The position numbers and the translations under genes are program-made. Source: Xiheibacterium sp038325765 (lineage in GTDB: Bacteria; Myxococcota_A; Polyangia; Nannocystales; Nannocystaceae). Taken from it: DNA of 64,000 bases. The notes beneath the pieces were generated by a model. That model ran no database searches. It saw nothing but the letters and a program-made list of their open reading frames with translations, and was not told where the DNA came from. How positions within the stretch are numbered: position 1 is the first letter of the stretch; each line of letters begins with the position of its first letter. This document shows positions 26,574 through 34,231 of this stretch, piece by piece. Location of the stretch: the NCBI GenBank assembly GCA_038325765.1, contig JBBQJI010000005.1, positions 62,001-126,000 on the forward strand, given 5' to 3'.

Positions 26574-28814
26574 TCAGTCGAGCAGGCCGAGCACCCGACC
26601 GCCGTGCCCCATCGCCGCCATCGCGTGCTGCACGTAATCGATGCGGATGTGCGGCGACCCCATGTTCTCCGAGAACCCGCCGGCGACCGGGTGCGGGCCC
26701 GACGTCGCGAAGCTGTTGAGCTCATTCCATTGGTGATGCAGCAAGAAGCGCAGGGCCCGGCGCAGTCCCGCCTCGTGCTCGGGCCACGACAGGCCGCGGG
26801 CCTCGGCGATCGCCAGCGCCGCCGCCATCGCCTCGCCGAAGCCGGAGCTGCCGGTGTTGTGCGGCACCAGCACGTTGCCGAAGCCGTAGCCGCCCACCAG
26901 ATCCTCGGCGACACCGTCGTCCTCGGAGAGGATCAGCCGCGCCTTGTACTGCACATAGTCGAGGCAGAACTGCTCGTAGTCCGCGTGGCGGTGGTGGCCC
27001 AGCGACGCTCGCGCCGCGAGGCAGTGCCAATTCTCCTCCATGAAGAAGAAGTCCTTGGCGAAGCCGGACCAGTAGTCGCGGGCGATGTACGTCATCGCGG
27101 CTTCGACGGCGTCGCGGACCTGGGCGTGGGGCGCGAACGCGACCTCGCCATCTTGCGGCGTGGCCACGGCCGCCTCGAGCAGCGACAGGGCGAACACCGC
27201 CTGCCCCACCGCATACAGGGGGTCGGGTCCCGGCTCGGGCGCGCCGCGTTCGAGATCGAAGCGTGGGTGGAATCCACCATCTTTGCGCTGCATCGCCAAC
27301 AGGAACCGCGTCATCCGATCGATGTCGGCATCGAAGCGATCGCCGACCAGGTCGCGGCACGACAGCAGCGCGATCGTGGACAAGGCGGTGTCGCCCAGGC
27401 CGATCTCCACGACCGGCTTGTCGGCGGGGTAGTACAGCGCCGCCATGTCGCCGAAGCGCCGCTGGGTCGACACCAGCATGTCGAGCGCCGCGATCGCGAC
27501 CTTCCGCGCCCGCGCCCGATCCTCGGCGAGCTCGCACACCACCAAGGTGGTCCCGGCCTGCCGCGCCAACGAGAAGCCCTTGTAGATGACCTTGCCGGTG
27601 AACGGGTCGAGCCGGTACTCGAAGCGGCCGTCCTCACCCTGCGCCGAGAGGATGTAGCGCTCGGCGGCGCGCTTGCCCGCCCGCAGCGACACGGCGTCGA
27701 GCTCGGGCCCCGCCTCGCGCAGCCGCGACAGCGCGTGCAAGGCCCCCTTGCCGTCGACGAGGAAGCTCGCGGTGGTGATCCGCACCAGGCCCGCCACCTC
27801 GGGGGCTGCCGGCAACCCCATGGCCCGCCGCAGCTGGATCGGATCGAAGCCAAAGCGCAGCTCCGGCACGACCGGGATCGGCTTGCTCACGGTGAACGCG
27901 TCGAGGGCGAGGAGCTGCCACGGCATCAGACACCGCGACTGCTCGCACACGCCATCGAGCCCGGGGCGCAGCAGCATGCCATCGACCACCGGTGCCACGT
28001 GCTCGAGCGGTGCGGTGGACGTGATCACGTCGAGGGCGATGGGCCCGGGCGCAGCGTTGCCCGACAGTCGCTTGCCGACGGCCTCGGCCACGGCGTCGAG
28101 GCTGTCGCCCTGCAGGCAGTCGTGCTGCACGACGGAGTCGCCGCCCTCCGATTGCAACCACGTGACGACGATCGTCGCGGCGGCCTCGGCCGGTGGCCTG
28201 GCGCAATCCGCCGCCTTCATGGTGACCAGCGCGACCCGCTGCGGCGGCGCCTCACCGCGGCGGCGGGGGATCGCGGCGGCGAGCGTCGCCTCCAGATCGC
28301 TGCGCGCCGCCGGTACACCGCGGGGCACCGCGCCGTGGGCCCGGGCCCGCGCCTGCATCGTGCCCAGCGCCAGCGCCACGGCGGCGATCGTGGAGCCCAC
28401 CACCACCCGACGCCGTCCCGCCAGACCACCCGTCGACGCGAGTCCCCACGCCGACAGCGGCACGGTGGCGAACGCAGCGATACACCACACCAGGCCGAGC
28501 GCGACCGCGACCCCGCGACCGAGCCCACCGTACAGCGATGCGATCGTGCTCGACGCGAGCACCAGGTTCCACGTCAAGTAGCCGAGGTATGTCAGCGCCA
28601 CCCACGACTGCACGCGCCACGCACCGCGGCGCGCACGGCTGCCGAGCCACGCCAGCACAGCCGTCGCCGCGTGGGTGAGGCCGACGGCCGCCGTGACGAT
28701 CGCGAACACCGTCCACGAGCGCCACGGCAGCATCGTCGCTGCCCACGCGCACAGCACGGCGACGAACGTACAGAGGATCGCGAGGGTCCAGCGGGGAAGG
28801 TGCGGCTGCGTCAT
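26574..28814 (-). CDS. Membrane protein with a C-terminal alpha/alpha-toroid (terpene-cyclase-like) domain
   Basis: 746 aa. Residues about 10-150 form four or five membrane helices. A soluble region follows: first a mixed alpha/beta part (VALVTMKAADCARPP, then PWQLLALDAF), and from about 400 a helical domain with repeated motifs such as TALSTIALLSCRDLVGDRFDADIDRMTRFLLAMQRKDGGFHPRFD and VGQAVFALSLLEAA. The pattern QRKDGGFHP and repeated inner helices resemble squalene-cyclase/prenyltransferase toroids, but no DxDD or other catalytic motif was found. The gene begins two bases after the stop of the amidotransferase gene, so the two form an operon. An enzyme or a glycan-modifying role is possible; I cannot assign one. 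Confidence 0.65.
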   Translation of the reverse strand: MTQPHLPRWTLAILCTFVAVLCAWAATMLPWRSWTVFAIVTAAVGLTHAATAVLAWLGSRARRGAWRVQSWVALTYLGYLTWNLVLASSTIASLYGGLGRGVAVALGLVWCIAAFATVPLSAWGLASTGGLAGRRRVVVGSTIAAVALALGTMQARARAHGAVPRGVPAARSDLEATLAAAIPRRRGEAPPQRVALVTMKAADCARPPAEAAATIVVTWLQSEGGDSVVQHDCLQGDSLDAVAEAVGKRLSGNAAPGPIALDVITSTAPLEHVAPVVDGMLLRPGLDGVCEQSRCLMPWQLLALDAFTVSKPIPVVPELRFGFDPIQLRRAMGLPAAPEVAGLVRITTASFLVDGKGALHALSRLREAGPELDAVSLRAGKRAAERYILSAQGEDGRFEYRLDPFTGKVIYKGFSLARQAGTTLVVCELAEDRARARKVAIAALDMLVSTQRRFGDMAALYYPADKPVVEIGLGDTALSTIALLSCRDLVGDRFDADIDRMTRFLLAMQRKDGGFHPRFDLERGAPEPGPDPLYAVGQAVFALSLLEAAVATPQDGEVAFAPHAQVRDAVEAAMTYIARDYWSGFAKDFFFMEENWHCLAARASLGHHRHADYEQFCLDYVQYKARLILSEDDGVAEDLVGGYGFGNVLVPHNTGSSGFGEAMAAALAIAEARGLSWPEHEAGLRRALRFLLHHQWNELNSFATSGPHPVAGGFSENMGSPHIRIDYVQHAMAAMGHGGRVLGLLD

Positions 28815-28816
28815 CG

Positions 28817-29662
28817 TCAGGCGAGCGCACGGGTCATCTGCATGCGCCAGTCGACGCCGACGATCTCACCCGCACCCAGGCCCGTCCACACGTTTTCGCC
28901 CTGCAGCGGCTCACTCGAGACCACGAGGTGCTTCACGTGACCGTCGTCCGTGGGCCGCTCGCACGCCGGACCAAAGCTCGGACAGCGGTCGCGCTCGGGG
29001 CAGCGATGCTTGTACGTGGTGAAGTGCAGGCTCTTGCCGCCTTGATGCGCGACCATCGTCTTGCCGTTGGTGACCACGAACGTGAGGAACGTCGAGTCGG
29101 GCGGGCCGTCGTCGCGCTCGCACGTGGGTCCGGCCAACGCGACGATCTCGGCGACGGTCTCGCGGATGGCGGCGACCAGGTCGGCGACGGGATAGCTCGG
29201 CCGCGCGAGGTCACAGCGACGGGCCATGTTGCCGAGCAACAGGTGGAAGAGCACCTCGCTGTCGGTGTCGCCGAGGATGAAGCGGCGCAGCTCCGGCGGG
29301 ATGCGGGCGACGAGCTCGTCGCGGATTTCGGCGAAGCGACCGATGTTGCCGTTGTGCACGAACGCCCACGGGCCGTACTGGAACGGGTGGGTGTTGATGA
29401 TCGACAGGCCGCCTTGCGTGGCCTTGCGCAGGTGCGCGAGCACGGTCTCGGACGTGACGATGCCGGACACACGCCGGAACAGGTTGTCCTCGATCGCGGT
29501 CGCGACGCTCTTGATCACGTGGGGCGCACCGGCGTTGTAGTAGGCGACCCCCCAGCCGTCGGGGTGCCTTCCGCTTTGCTGCATCAACGCGTTGTCGGCG
29601 CTCACCAACGAGCGGTGGACCTGACTCTGGATGACCGAGCGGAACCCGAAGATGCGACACAT
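28817..29662 (-). CDS. Class II glutamine amidotransferase (YafJ/EgtC-like)
   Basis: 281 aa. The Ntn-type nucleophile is Cys2 (MCRIFGF), followed by SRHPDGWGVAYY-like PDGWG (near 35), then TVLAHLRKATQGG (about 74-86), NTHPFQYGPWAFVHNGNIGRF (about 90-110) and the DTDSEVLF motif (near 130-138). These are the glutaminase-domain residues of stand-alone class II GATase proteins. The second half has a Cys-rich insertion (RCPERDRCPSFGPAC, about 220-236) that could bind metal, and ends in VGVDWRMQMTRAL. Some such proteins hydrolyse gamma-glutamyl bonds (EgtC). It is translated just before the toroid protein, which suggests a shared pathway. Confidence 0.88.
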   Translation of the reverse strand: MCRIFGFRSVIQSQVHRSLVSADNALMQQSGRHPDGWGVAYYNAGAPHVIKSVATAIEDNLFRRVSGIVTSETVLAHLRKATQGGLSIINTHPFQYGPWAFVHNGNIGRFAEIRDELVARIPPELRRFILGDTDSEVLFHLLLGNMARRCDLARPSYPVADLVAAIRETVAEIVALAGPTCERDDGPPDSTFLTFVVTNGKTMVAHQGGKSLHFTTYKHRCPERDRCPSFGPACERPTDDGHVKHLVVSSEPLQGENVWTGLGAGEIVGVDWRMQMTRALA

Positions 29663-29780
29663 GGACGGGCCCCAGGGGCGACTGCCACGCTACCAGGCGG
29701 GCCGGCACGTTCCAACTTTGCCGTCCGGGCTGTGCTGCGGCACAGTGGCGGCTCGTCCCCCGACTGGACCATGAGACTGC

Positions 29781-31139
29781 ATGCTGCGCGCGACGACGAT
29801 CTGGCTGTGTGTGTGCGCGGGCGCCTGCTCCGGCGCCGATTCTTCGAGCGACACCACCACGAGCACCGGCGCGTCGACGAGCGCCGGCCCGACCGACGGC
29901 AGCGGCGAGTCGAGCGCATCGACGACGTCCGGCACCTGCCCCAGCCCCATCGTGGGTTGCCCCTGCGATCCGGGCGGTGTGTGCGTGGGCGCGGCGCGCT
30001 GCGAAGGCGGCGTGTGCACGGACGAGCCCACCGCCACGGAGTCCACGGAGAGCGATGACACCACCGATACCGGCGCGCCGGCGGCCTGCGGCGACGGCAT
30101 CGCCGCGGCCGGCGAGCTGTGCCTGCTCGCGCCCACGCTGCTCATGATGGGGACCGCCCCCTCGGACGTCGGGCTCGCGAACTTCGACGGCGATCCTGCC
30201 CTCGATCTGGTGACCGTGAATCGCGACGACAACCAGGTCGCGCTGCGGGTCGGCGACGGCAACGGCTCGTTCGGCGTGCGCACTGCCCACGCCACCGGCT
30301 CGGGCCCCCTCGCCCTGGCGGTGGGCGATTTCGACGGCGACGCCCACAACGACTTGGTGACCGTCGATTCGACCGCCAACAGCGTCACGTGGCTCCGCGG
30401 TGCGAGCAACGGGAGCTTCATCGTGGGCGCGACGTTCCCCTCCGGCCTCGGCCCCGCCGCGCTGGTGAGCGCCGACTTCGCCGCCGACGGCCGCGACGAT
30501 GTCGTCGTCGCGAACGTCGGCGACGCGACGATCGGGGTCTTCCTCGCCACCAAGGTCCCGTTCGTGCCCATGGCGGCCTATGCGGTCGGCGTGGGGCCGC
30601 GGGGCCTCGCGCTCGCGGATGTCACCGACGACGGCGACGTCGATCTGCTGGTGGCCAACGCCGGCAGCGCCACGATCGGGCTGCTGCTCGGCAACGGCGA
30701 CGGCCTGTTCGGCGCCGCCGCAGCCTTTCCGGTCGGATCCGAGCCGCGGGCGGTCGCCGGCGGCGACGTCAACGGCGACGGGCTCGGCGACGCCGTCGCG
30801 GTCGAGGGCTCGGGGTCGATCACGCGGCTGCTGGGCAACGGCCTGGGCAGCTTCGGCGCCGCCCTCCCCTTCGCGACGGCGGTGAGCCCCAGCGATCTAG
30901 TCCTCCTCGATCTCGACATCGACGGCGACCTGGATCTGGTGATCGCCAGCACCGGCGATTCGACGCTGCGGGTGTTGCTCAACGGCGGTGCCGGCGACTT
31001 CACCGAGGTCTTGCAGATCGTCACCGGTCCGTCACCGGTCGCGGTCACCGCCGCCGACATCGACGGGGATGGCCTGCCCGATCTCGCGGCGGCCAACCAA
31101 GGCGGCGGCACGGTGACGATCGTCCTCTCCGACGCCTGA
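29781..31139 (+). CDS. FG-GAP/VCBS-repeat lipoprotein
   Basis: 452 aa. A lipoprotein signal (IWLCVCAGAC) and a Ser/Thr linker precede a Cys-rich patch (VGCPCDPGGVCVGAARCEGGVC). From about 125 there are seven repeats of the FG-GAP type, with the calcium-binding pattern D-x-[DN]-x-D-[GA]-x-x-D-L (for example DFDGDAHNDLV, DVNGDGLGDAV, DIDGDGLPDLA). Each is separated by about 50 residues and forms a beta-propeller blade. It is probably a surface or periplasmic binding protein with bound calcium. The N-terminal organisation (lipobox, Ser/Thr linker, Cys patch) matches several other lipoproteins in the window. Confidence 0.85.
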   Translation: MLRATTIWLCVCAGACSGADSSSDTTTSTGASTSAGPTDGSGESSASTTSGTCPSPIVGCPCDPGGVCVGAARCEGGVCTDEPTATESTESDDTTDTGAPAACGDGIAAAGELCLLAPTLLMMGTAPSDVGLANFDGDPALDLVTVNRDDNQVALRVGDGNGSFGVRTAHATGSGPLALAVGDFDGDAHNDLVTVDSTANSVTWLRGASNGSFIVGATFPSGLGPAALVSADFAADGRDDVVVANVGDATIGVFLATKVPFVPMAAYAVGVGPRGLALADVTDDGDVDLLVANAGSATIGLLLGNGDGLFGAAAAFPVGSEPRAVAGGDVNGDGLGDAVAVEGSGSITRLLGNGLGSFGAALPFATAVSPSDLVLLDLDIDGDLDLVIASTGDSTLRVLLNGGAGDFTEVLQIVTGPSPVAVTAADIDGDGLPDLAAANQGGGTVTIVLSDA

Positions 31140-31148
31140 GCATCGCGA

Positions 31149-31201
31149 CCGGATCAGCCCACGCGCCGGATCAGCAAGCCGGATCAGCAAGCCGGATCAG
31201 C
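31149..31201. repeat. Four copies of CCGGATCAGC at the FxsA gene end
   Basis: The decamer CCGGATCAGC occurs at 31149, 31166, 31179 and 31192; the last three are spaced by 13 bp (unit ccggatcagcaag). The final copy supplies the FxsA stop codon (TGA on the minus strand). It fills the gap between two convergent genes. Confidence 0.85.
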
Positions 31202-31679
31202 GAGGCGGCTCGTGGACATCGTCGTCGTCGAGATCGATGATGGCCGGATTCGGCATGCCCGTCGGCGCACCGCCGGCCATGCCTTGCATCCGTGCGGCCA
31301 CGCTCTGCGCCAGGCCGCCCCGCACCCGCTGTCCCAGGGCCACGGCCACGCGCCCACCCAGCGCACGCCGCACCGCCGGCACCAGCAGCAGCAGCGCGGC
31401 CACATCGGTGAGGACACCGGGGATCAGCAGCAGCACGCCGGCGAGGACGACCATCGCGCTGGTCGCGAGTTGGGCGCTGGGCACCTCGCCGCTGACCGCC
31501 GACTGCTGCCACGCGCGCAACGCCTTGCGCCCCTCGCGGCGCGCGAGCACGCCGCCGGCGAGCGCCGACACGAGCAACCCGGCGAACACTGCGCCGCCCC
31601 CGAGGTGGGCGCCGATCACGAACAGAAGCGAGAGTTCCGCGGCCGCGAGCGCGAGGAGCAGCAGGGGAAGTCGTCTCAC
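31197..31679 (-). CDS. fxsA: FxsA-family membrane protein
   Basis: 160 aa from GTG 31679. It has four hydrophobic segments; the FxsA signature is the pair VIGAHLGGGAVFAGLLVSALAGGVLARR and VLLLIPGVLTDVAALLLLVPAVR, with the helix-turn PGVLTD. The C-terminal tail is glycine-rich and acidic (DDDDVHEPP). FxsA is a membrane protein linked to phage-exclusion relief in E. coli; physiological role unclear. The start is supported by TACACT (31692-31687) seven bases before the GTG, which gives a leaderless message. It lies 104 bp downstream of the TPR protein on the same strand but with its own promoter. Confidence 0.85.
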   Translation of the reverse strand: MRRLPLLLLALAAAELSLLFVIGAHLGGGAVFAGLLVSALAGGVLARREGRKALRAWQQSAVSGEVPSAQLATSAMVVLAGVLLLIPGVLTDVAALLLLVPAVRRALGGRVAVALGQRVRGGLAQSVAARMQGMAGGAPTGMPNPAIIDLDDDDVHEPPR

Positions 31680-31783
31680 CGATGCCAGTGTAGCGCTGCC
31701 ACAGGCAGACCACGAAGAACCGTCCGTGTGCGGCAAACCCCCGCGCCGGCATGCAGCGCGTCGTCGAGTTCCACGCCGTGTGA

Positions 31784-32542
31784 TCAGAACCGGGCCGACA
31801 TCGCGAGCCCACCGCCACGACCGTCCCACCACATGGCCACGTCTGCGTTCTTGCGCTTGCGCGCGACGACGCCGTAGCGCACCACAGCAGCGACGACGAG
31901 CACACCGCCGGTGACGAGCATCGCGAGGCCTGCGCGCTGCAACGTCACGGTCCGCGCGCGCATGTCGAGGTAGGTCGCATTGTCGTCGACGTCGTAGGTC
32001 TGCTTCGCCTGCCGGGCTGCCGTACCGAGCAGCGCGGCACCGACGATCGCCGCCGCGCCGCCGACCCCGACCAGCACACCGCCAGCGACGTCGCGGCCGA
32101 CGGGCTTGATCGGCACGGGCCGGGTTTCGATCCGCGTGTCGCTTCGGGGTTCGACGCGCGGCGGCGGCGGCTCGTCGTCCATCGCAGGCTCGGGCTCGAC
32201 GGGCGTCGCCTCTGCGGCCGTCGTCTCCTCGCAGCGCGCGATGTTCTGCCGTGCGAGTTCGGCCATGCGCTCGCTGGGACCGGTGTCGATGAATTTCTCG
32301 TAGAGGTCCACCGCGCTGTCGCAGTGGCCGAGGTTGCGCTCGGCCTGCGCCCACGGATACAGCAGCTCGGGCTCGGGCTCGAACATGTACGCCCGCTCGA
32401 GCTGCTTGCTCGCCTCGGCGAAGTCCTCGGCCTCGAAGGCGGCCTGCGCCGCGTCGAACGCCGCCTTCGCTTCGGGGTCACGCAGCAGCGGCTCGCCAGG
32501 CGCGAGCGCGAGGGTGAACGCGAACAGGGCGAGGGTCGGCAT
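31784..32542 (-). CDS. TPR protein with two C-terminal membrane helices, kinase partner (copy A)
   Basis: 252 aa. Signal-like start (MPTLALFAFTLALAPGEPLL), then one or two TPR-like motifs (AAFDAAQAAFEAEDFAEASKQLERAY, YPWAQAERNLGHCDSAVDLYEKFI), a Pro/Glu-rich linker, and two long glycine-rich hydrophobic helices at about 145-175 and 190-215. It ends in ...MSARF. The block of GGVLVxxGGxxAxxGAxxLG and AGxAxLxxGGxLxVAxVVRxxVVAxK is shared closely with the protein at 50333. The start is two bases before the upstream kinase stop, which makes coupled translation very likely. The combination of TPR motifs and a membrane anchor suggests an adaptor between the kinase and the membrane. Confidence 0.8.
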   Translation of the reverse strand: MPTLALFAFTLALAPGEPLLRDPEAKAAFDAAQAAFEAEDFAEASKQLERAYMFEPEPELLYPWAQAERNLGHCDSAVDLYEKFIDTGPSERMAELARQNIARCEETTAAEATPVEPEPAMDDEPPPPRVEPRSDTRIETRPVPIKPVGRDVAGGVLVGVGGAAAIVGAALLGTAARQAKQTYDVDDNATYLDMRARTVTLQRAGLAMLVTGGVLVVAAVVRYGVVARKRKNADVAMWWDGRGGGLAMSARF

Positions 32543-32544
32543 GG

Positions 32545-34128
32545 CTACTGCGGCAAGAAGGCGTCGAGATCCGGCTGGCGGGTCCGCGGCTCCTCCGTCG
32601 GCTCGGGCTTGGCCGGCGCCGGCGCGGAGGTCTTCTTCTTCGGCCGCTTGGCATCGGCATCCTCGACGATGAGCGATGCGTCGTCGATCGGCTCGGGCAC
32701 CTGCACGGCGGGCTCGACCGGAACCGGCCGGACGACCGTGGGCTCTGCGGCGGCAGGCTGCTCTGCGGCGGCAGGCTGCTCTGCGGCCCGCTGCACCGCA
32801 CCCTGATGCACCCCGTCGGCGCTCGCAGGCGCGACCACCGGTGCGCCGACCGACGTCCCGACACCGGCGGGCAATGTCGTGGGCGTCGCCACCGGCCGCT
32901 CGCCGAGTACCCACGCCCCCGCGACACCCACCAGCGCCACCGCAGCCACCGCGCCCAACCCGATCGCGACCCCACGCAACGTTCCGCTGCGCGCAGGGGC
33001 GATCCGCGAGCGCGACCGACTCGAGCTCGATGTGAGCGACGCATGCGATGGTGGCGTGACGTCGGGCGGCAGCCGGACCGCGGGCACCGATCCCGACCGC
33101 CCGCCGCCGAGCTCGCCCGTGGACGACGAGGACGACGAGGCGACGATGCCCGGCGCGCCGTGCAGGGCGCCATACGGAAACGGCCGCGGCTCGAAGAGCC
33201 CGTGCATGAACTCGCCGAGCGCGGCCTGGCTGACCCGCAGCTTGCGGTCGCGGGCGAAGCGTTCGAGGTCGATCGCGAGCTCGCTGCCGCTGGCATACCG
33301 GCGGTCGCGGTCGGTCGATAGCGCCTTCATGATGATGCGCTCGAGATCCTTGGGGAAGTTCTGGCGCTTGGTCGACGGCGGCGGCACATCGCCGTTGACG
33401 ATGCGGTTCATGATCCCGAACTCGTTCTCGCCGTCGAACAGCCGGCCCATCGTCGCGCACTCGTACAGCGCGATGCCCAGGGCATAGACGTCGCTGCGCC
33501 GATCGAGGGGCTGGGCGCGGCACTGCTCGGGCGACATGTACGGGACCTTGCCCTTGCGGATCCCGGCCTGGGTGACGTCGGTGCGCGAGGTGACCTTGGC
33601 GATGCCGAAGTCCGCGACCTTCACACACCCGTCGTAGGTGACCATCACGTTGGTCGGCGAGACGTCGCGATGTACGATCTGCAGCGGCATCCCGTCGAAG
33701 CCGACCCGATCGTGGGCATAGTGGAGACCGCAGGCCGCCCCCATGCAGATCGCGACCGCCAGCTCGAGGGGCAAGGTATCGCCCTTGCGCCGGATCGCGC
33801 GGAGGATCGTCTGCAGGTTCTCGCCATAGACGTACTCCATCGTGAAGAAGTAATCGGCGCCCTCCTTGCCGATGTCGAAGACCTGCACGACGTTCGAGTG
33901 ATCGAGGATGGCGGCGAGCCGAGCCTCGGCCAGGAACATGCGCACGAACTCGGGGTCCGCCGAGAGGTGGGGCAGGATCCGCTTGAGCACGACGAGCTTC
34001 TGGAAGCCCTCGAGGCCGGCGGCGCGGGCGAGATGCACTTCGGCCATGCCCCCCGAGCCGAGGCGTCGTAGGAGCTCGTAGCGCCCCAGACGATCTGCGG
34101 GGCCGGGAACGACGAGGGGTTCGCCCAT
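32545..34128 (-). CDS. Membrane-anchored Ser/Thr protein kinase (kinase 1)
   Basis: 527 aa; start ATG 34128 with the long N-terminal ORF extension rejected. Kinase residues: Gly-loop GSGGMAEV (24-31), Lys49 in VVLKRIL, Glu in the AEARL helix near 68, catalytic loop HRDVSPTN (153-160), DFG (173-175), SPEQ after the activation loop (near 200). Ser replaces the usual Lys in HRDxK, as in many myxobacterial kinases. A Ser-rich linker leads to one membrane helix (about 380-403). The tail is Pro/Ala/Glu-rich with an 18-bp DNA repeat (AEQPA units). It probably phosphorylates cytoplasmic targets and senses through the tail. It is followed by the TPR partner at 31784-32542. Confidence 0.92.
   Translation of the reverse strand: MGEPLVVPGPADRLGRYELLRRLGSGGMAEVHLARAAGLEGFQKLVVLKRILPHLSADPEFVRMFLAEARLAAILDHSNVVQVFDIGKEGADYFFTMEYVYGENLQTILRAIRRKGDTLPLELAVAICMGAACGLHYAHDRVGFDGMPLQIVHRDVSPTNVMVTYDGCVKVADFGIAKVTSRTDVTQAGIRKGKVPYMSPEQCRAQPLDRRSDVYALGIALYECATMGRLFDGENEFGIMNRIVNGDVPPPSTKRQNFPKDLERIIMKALSTDRDRRYASGSELAIDLERFARDRKLRVSQAALGEFMHGLFEPRPFPYGALHGAPGIVASSSSSSTGELGGGRSGSVPAVRLPPDVTPPSHASLTSSSSRSRSRIAPARSGTLRGVAIGLGAVAAVALVGVAGAWVLGERPVATPTTLPAGVGTSVGAPVVAPASADGVHQGAVQRAAEQPAAAEQPAAAEPTVVRPVPVEPAVQVPEPIDDASLIVEDADAKRPKKKTSAPAPAKPEPTEEPRTRQPDLDAFLPQ
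32742..32786. repeat. 18-bp repeat in the kinase 1 tail
   Basis: Two and a half tandem copies of gctctgcggcggcaggct (32742-32759, 32760-32777, partial to 32786). On the coding strand they specify the AAEQPA units after the membrane helix; length changes keep the frame. Confidence 0.85.
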
Positions 34129-34140
34129 CTTCTGACCCCC

Positions 34141-34170
34141 ATCGTAGCCCCGCGGGCCGAGCGTCCGCAA
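34141..34170 (-). promoter_or_regulatory. Candidate promoter of kinase 1
   Basis: On the minus strand TTGCGG (34170-34165) and TACGAT (34146-34141) are separated by 18 bp. The -10 ends 12 bases before the ATG at 34128. The same two hexamers with the same spacing precede ApaG (36896-36925). Confidence 0.45.
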
Positions 34171-34217
34171 ACGCGGCAGCACACGGCGACGCTCGGCTGC
34201 GGCGGCGCTGATTCTGT

Positions 34218-34223
34218 TAGGAT
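34218..34223 (+). promoter_or_regulatory. -10-like TAGGAT for the second RCC1 lipoprotein
   Basis: TAGGAT ends eight bases before the ATG at 34232, exactly as in the first RCC1 gene, and is followed by a C in both (TAGGATC). No clear -35 box is present. Confidence 0.45.
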
Positions 34224-34231
34224 CAGGGCCG

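Noticed and set aside
25011..28940. 1309-codon open frame on the plus strand
   Set aside because: It runs antisense to the M16 peptidase and toroid protein genes, which have clear domain motifs. Long antisense open frames are expected where third positions are GC-rich, and the product is Arg/His/Pro-rich without domains.
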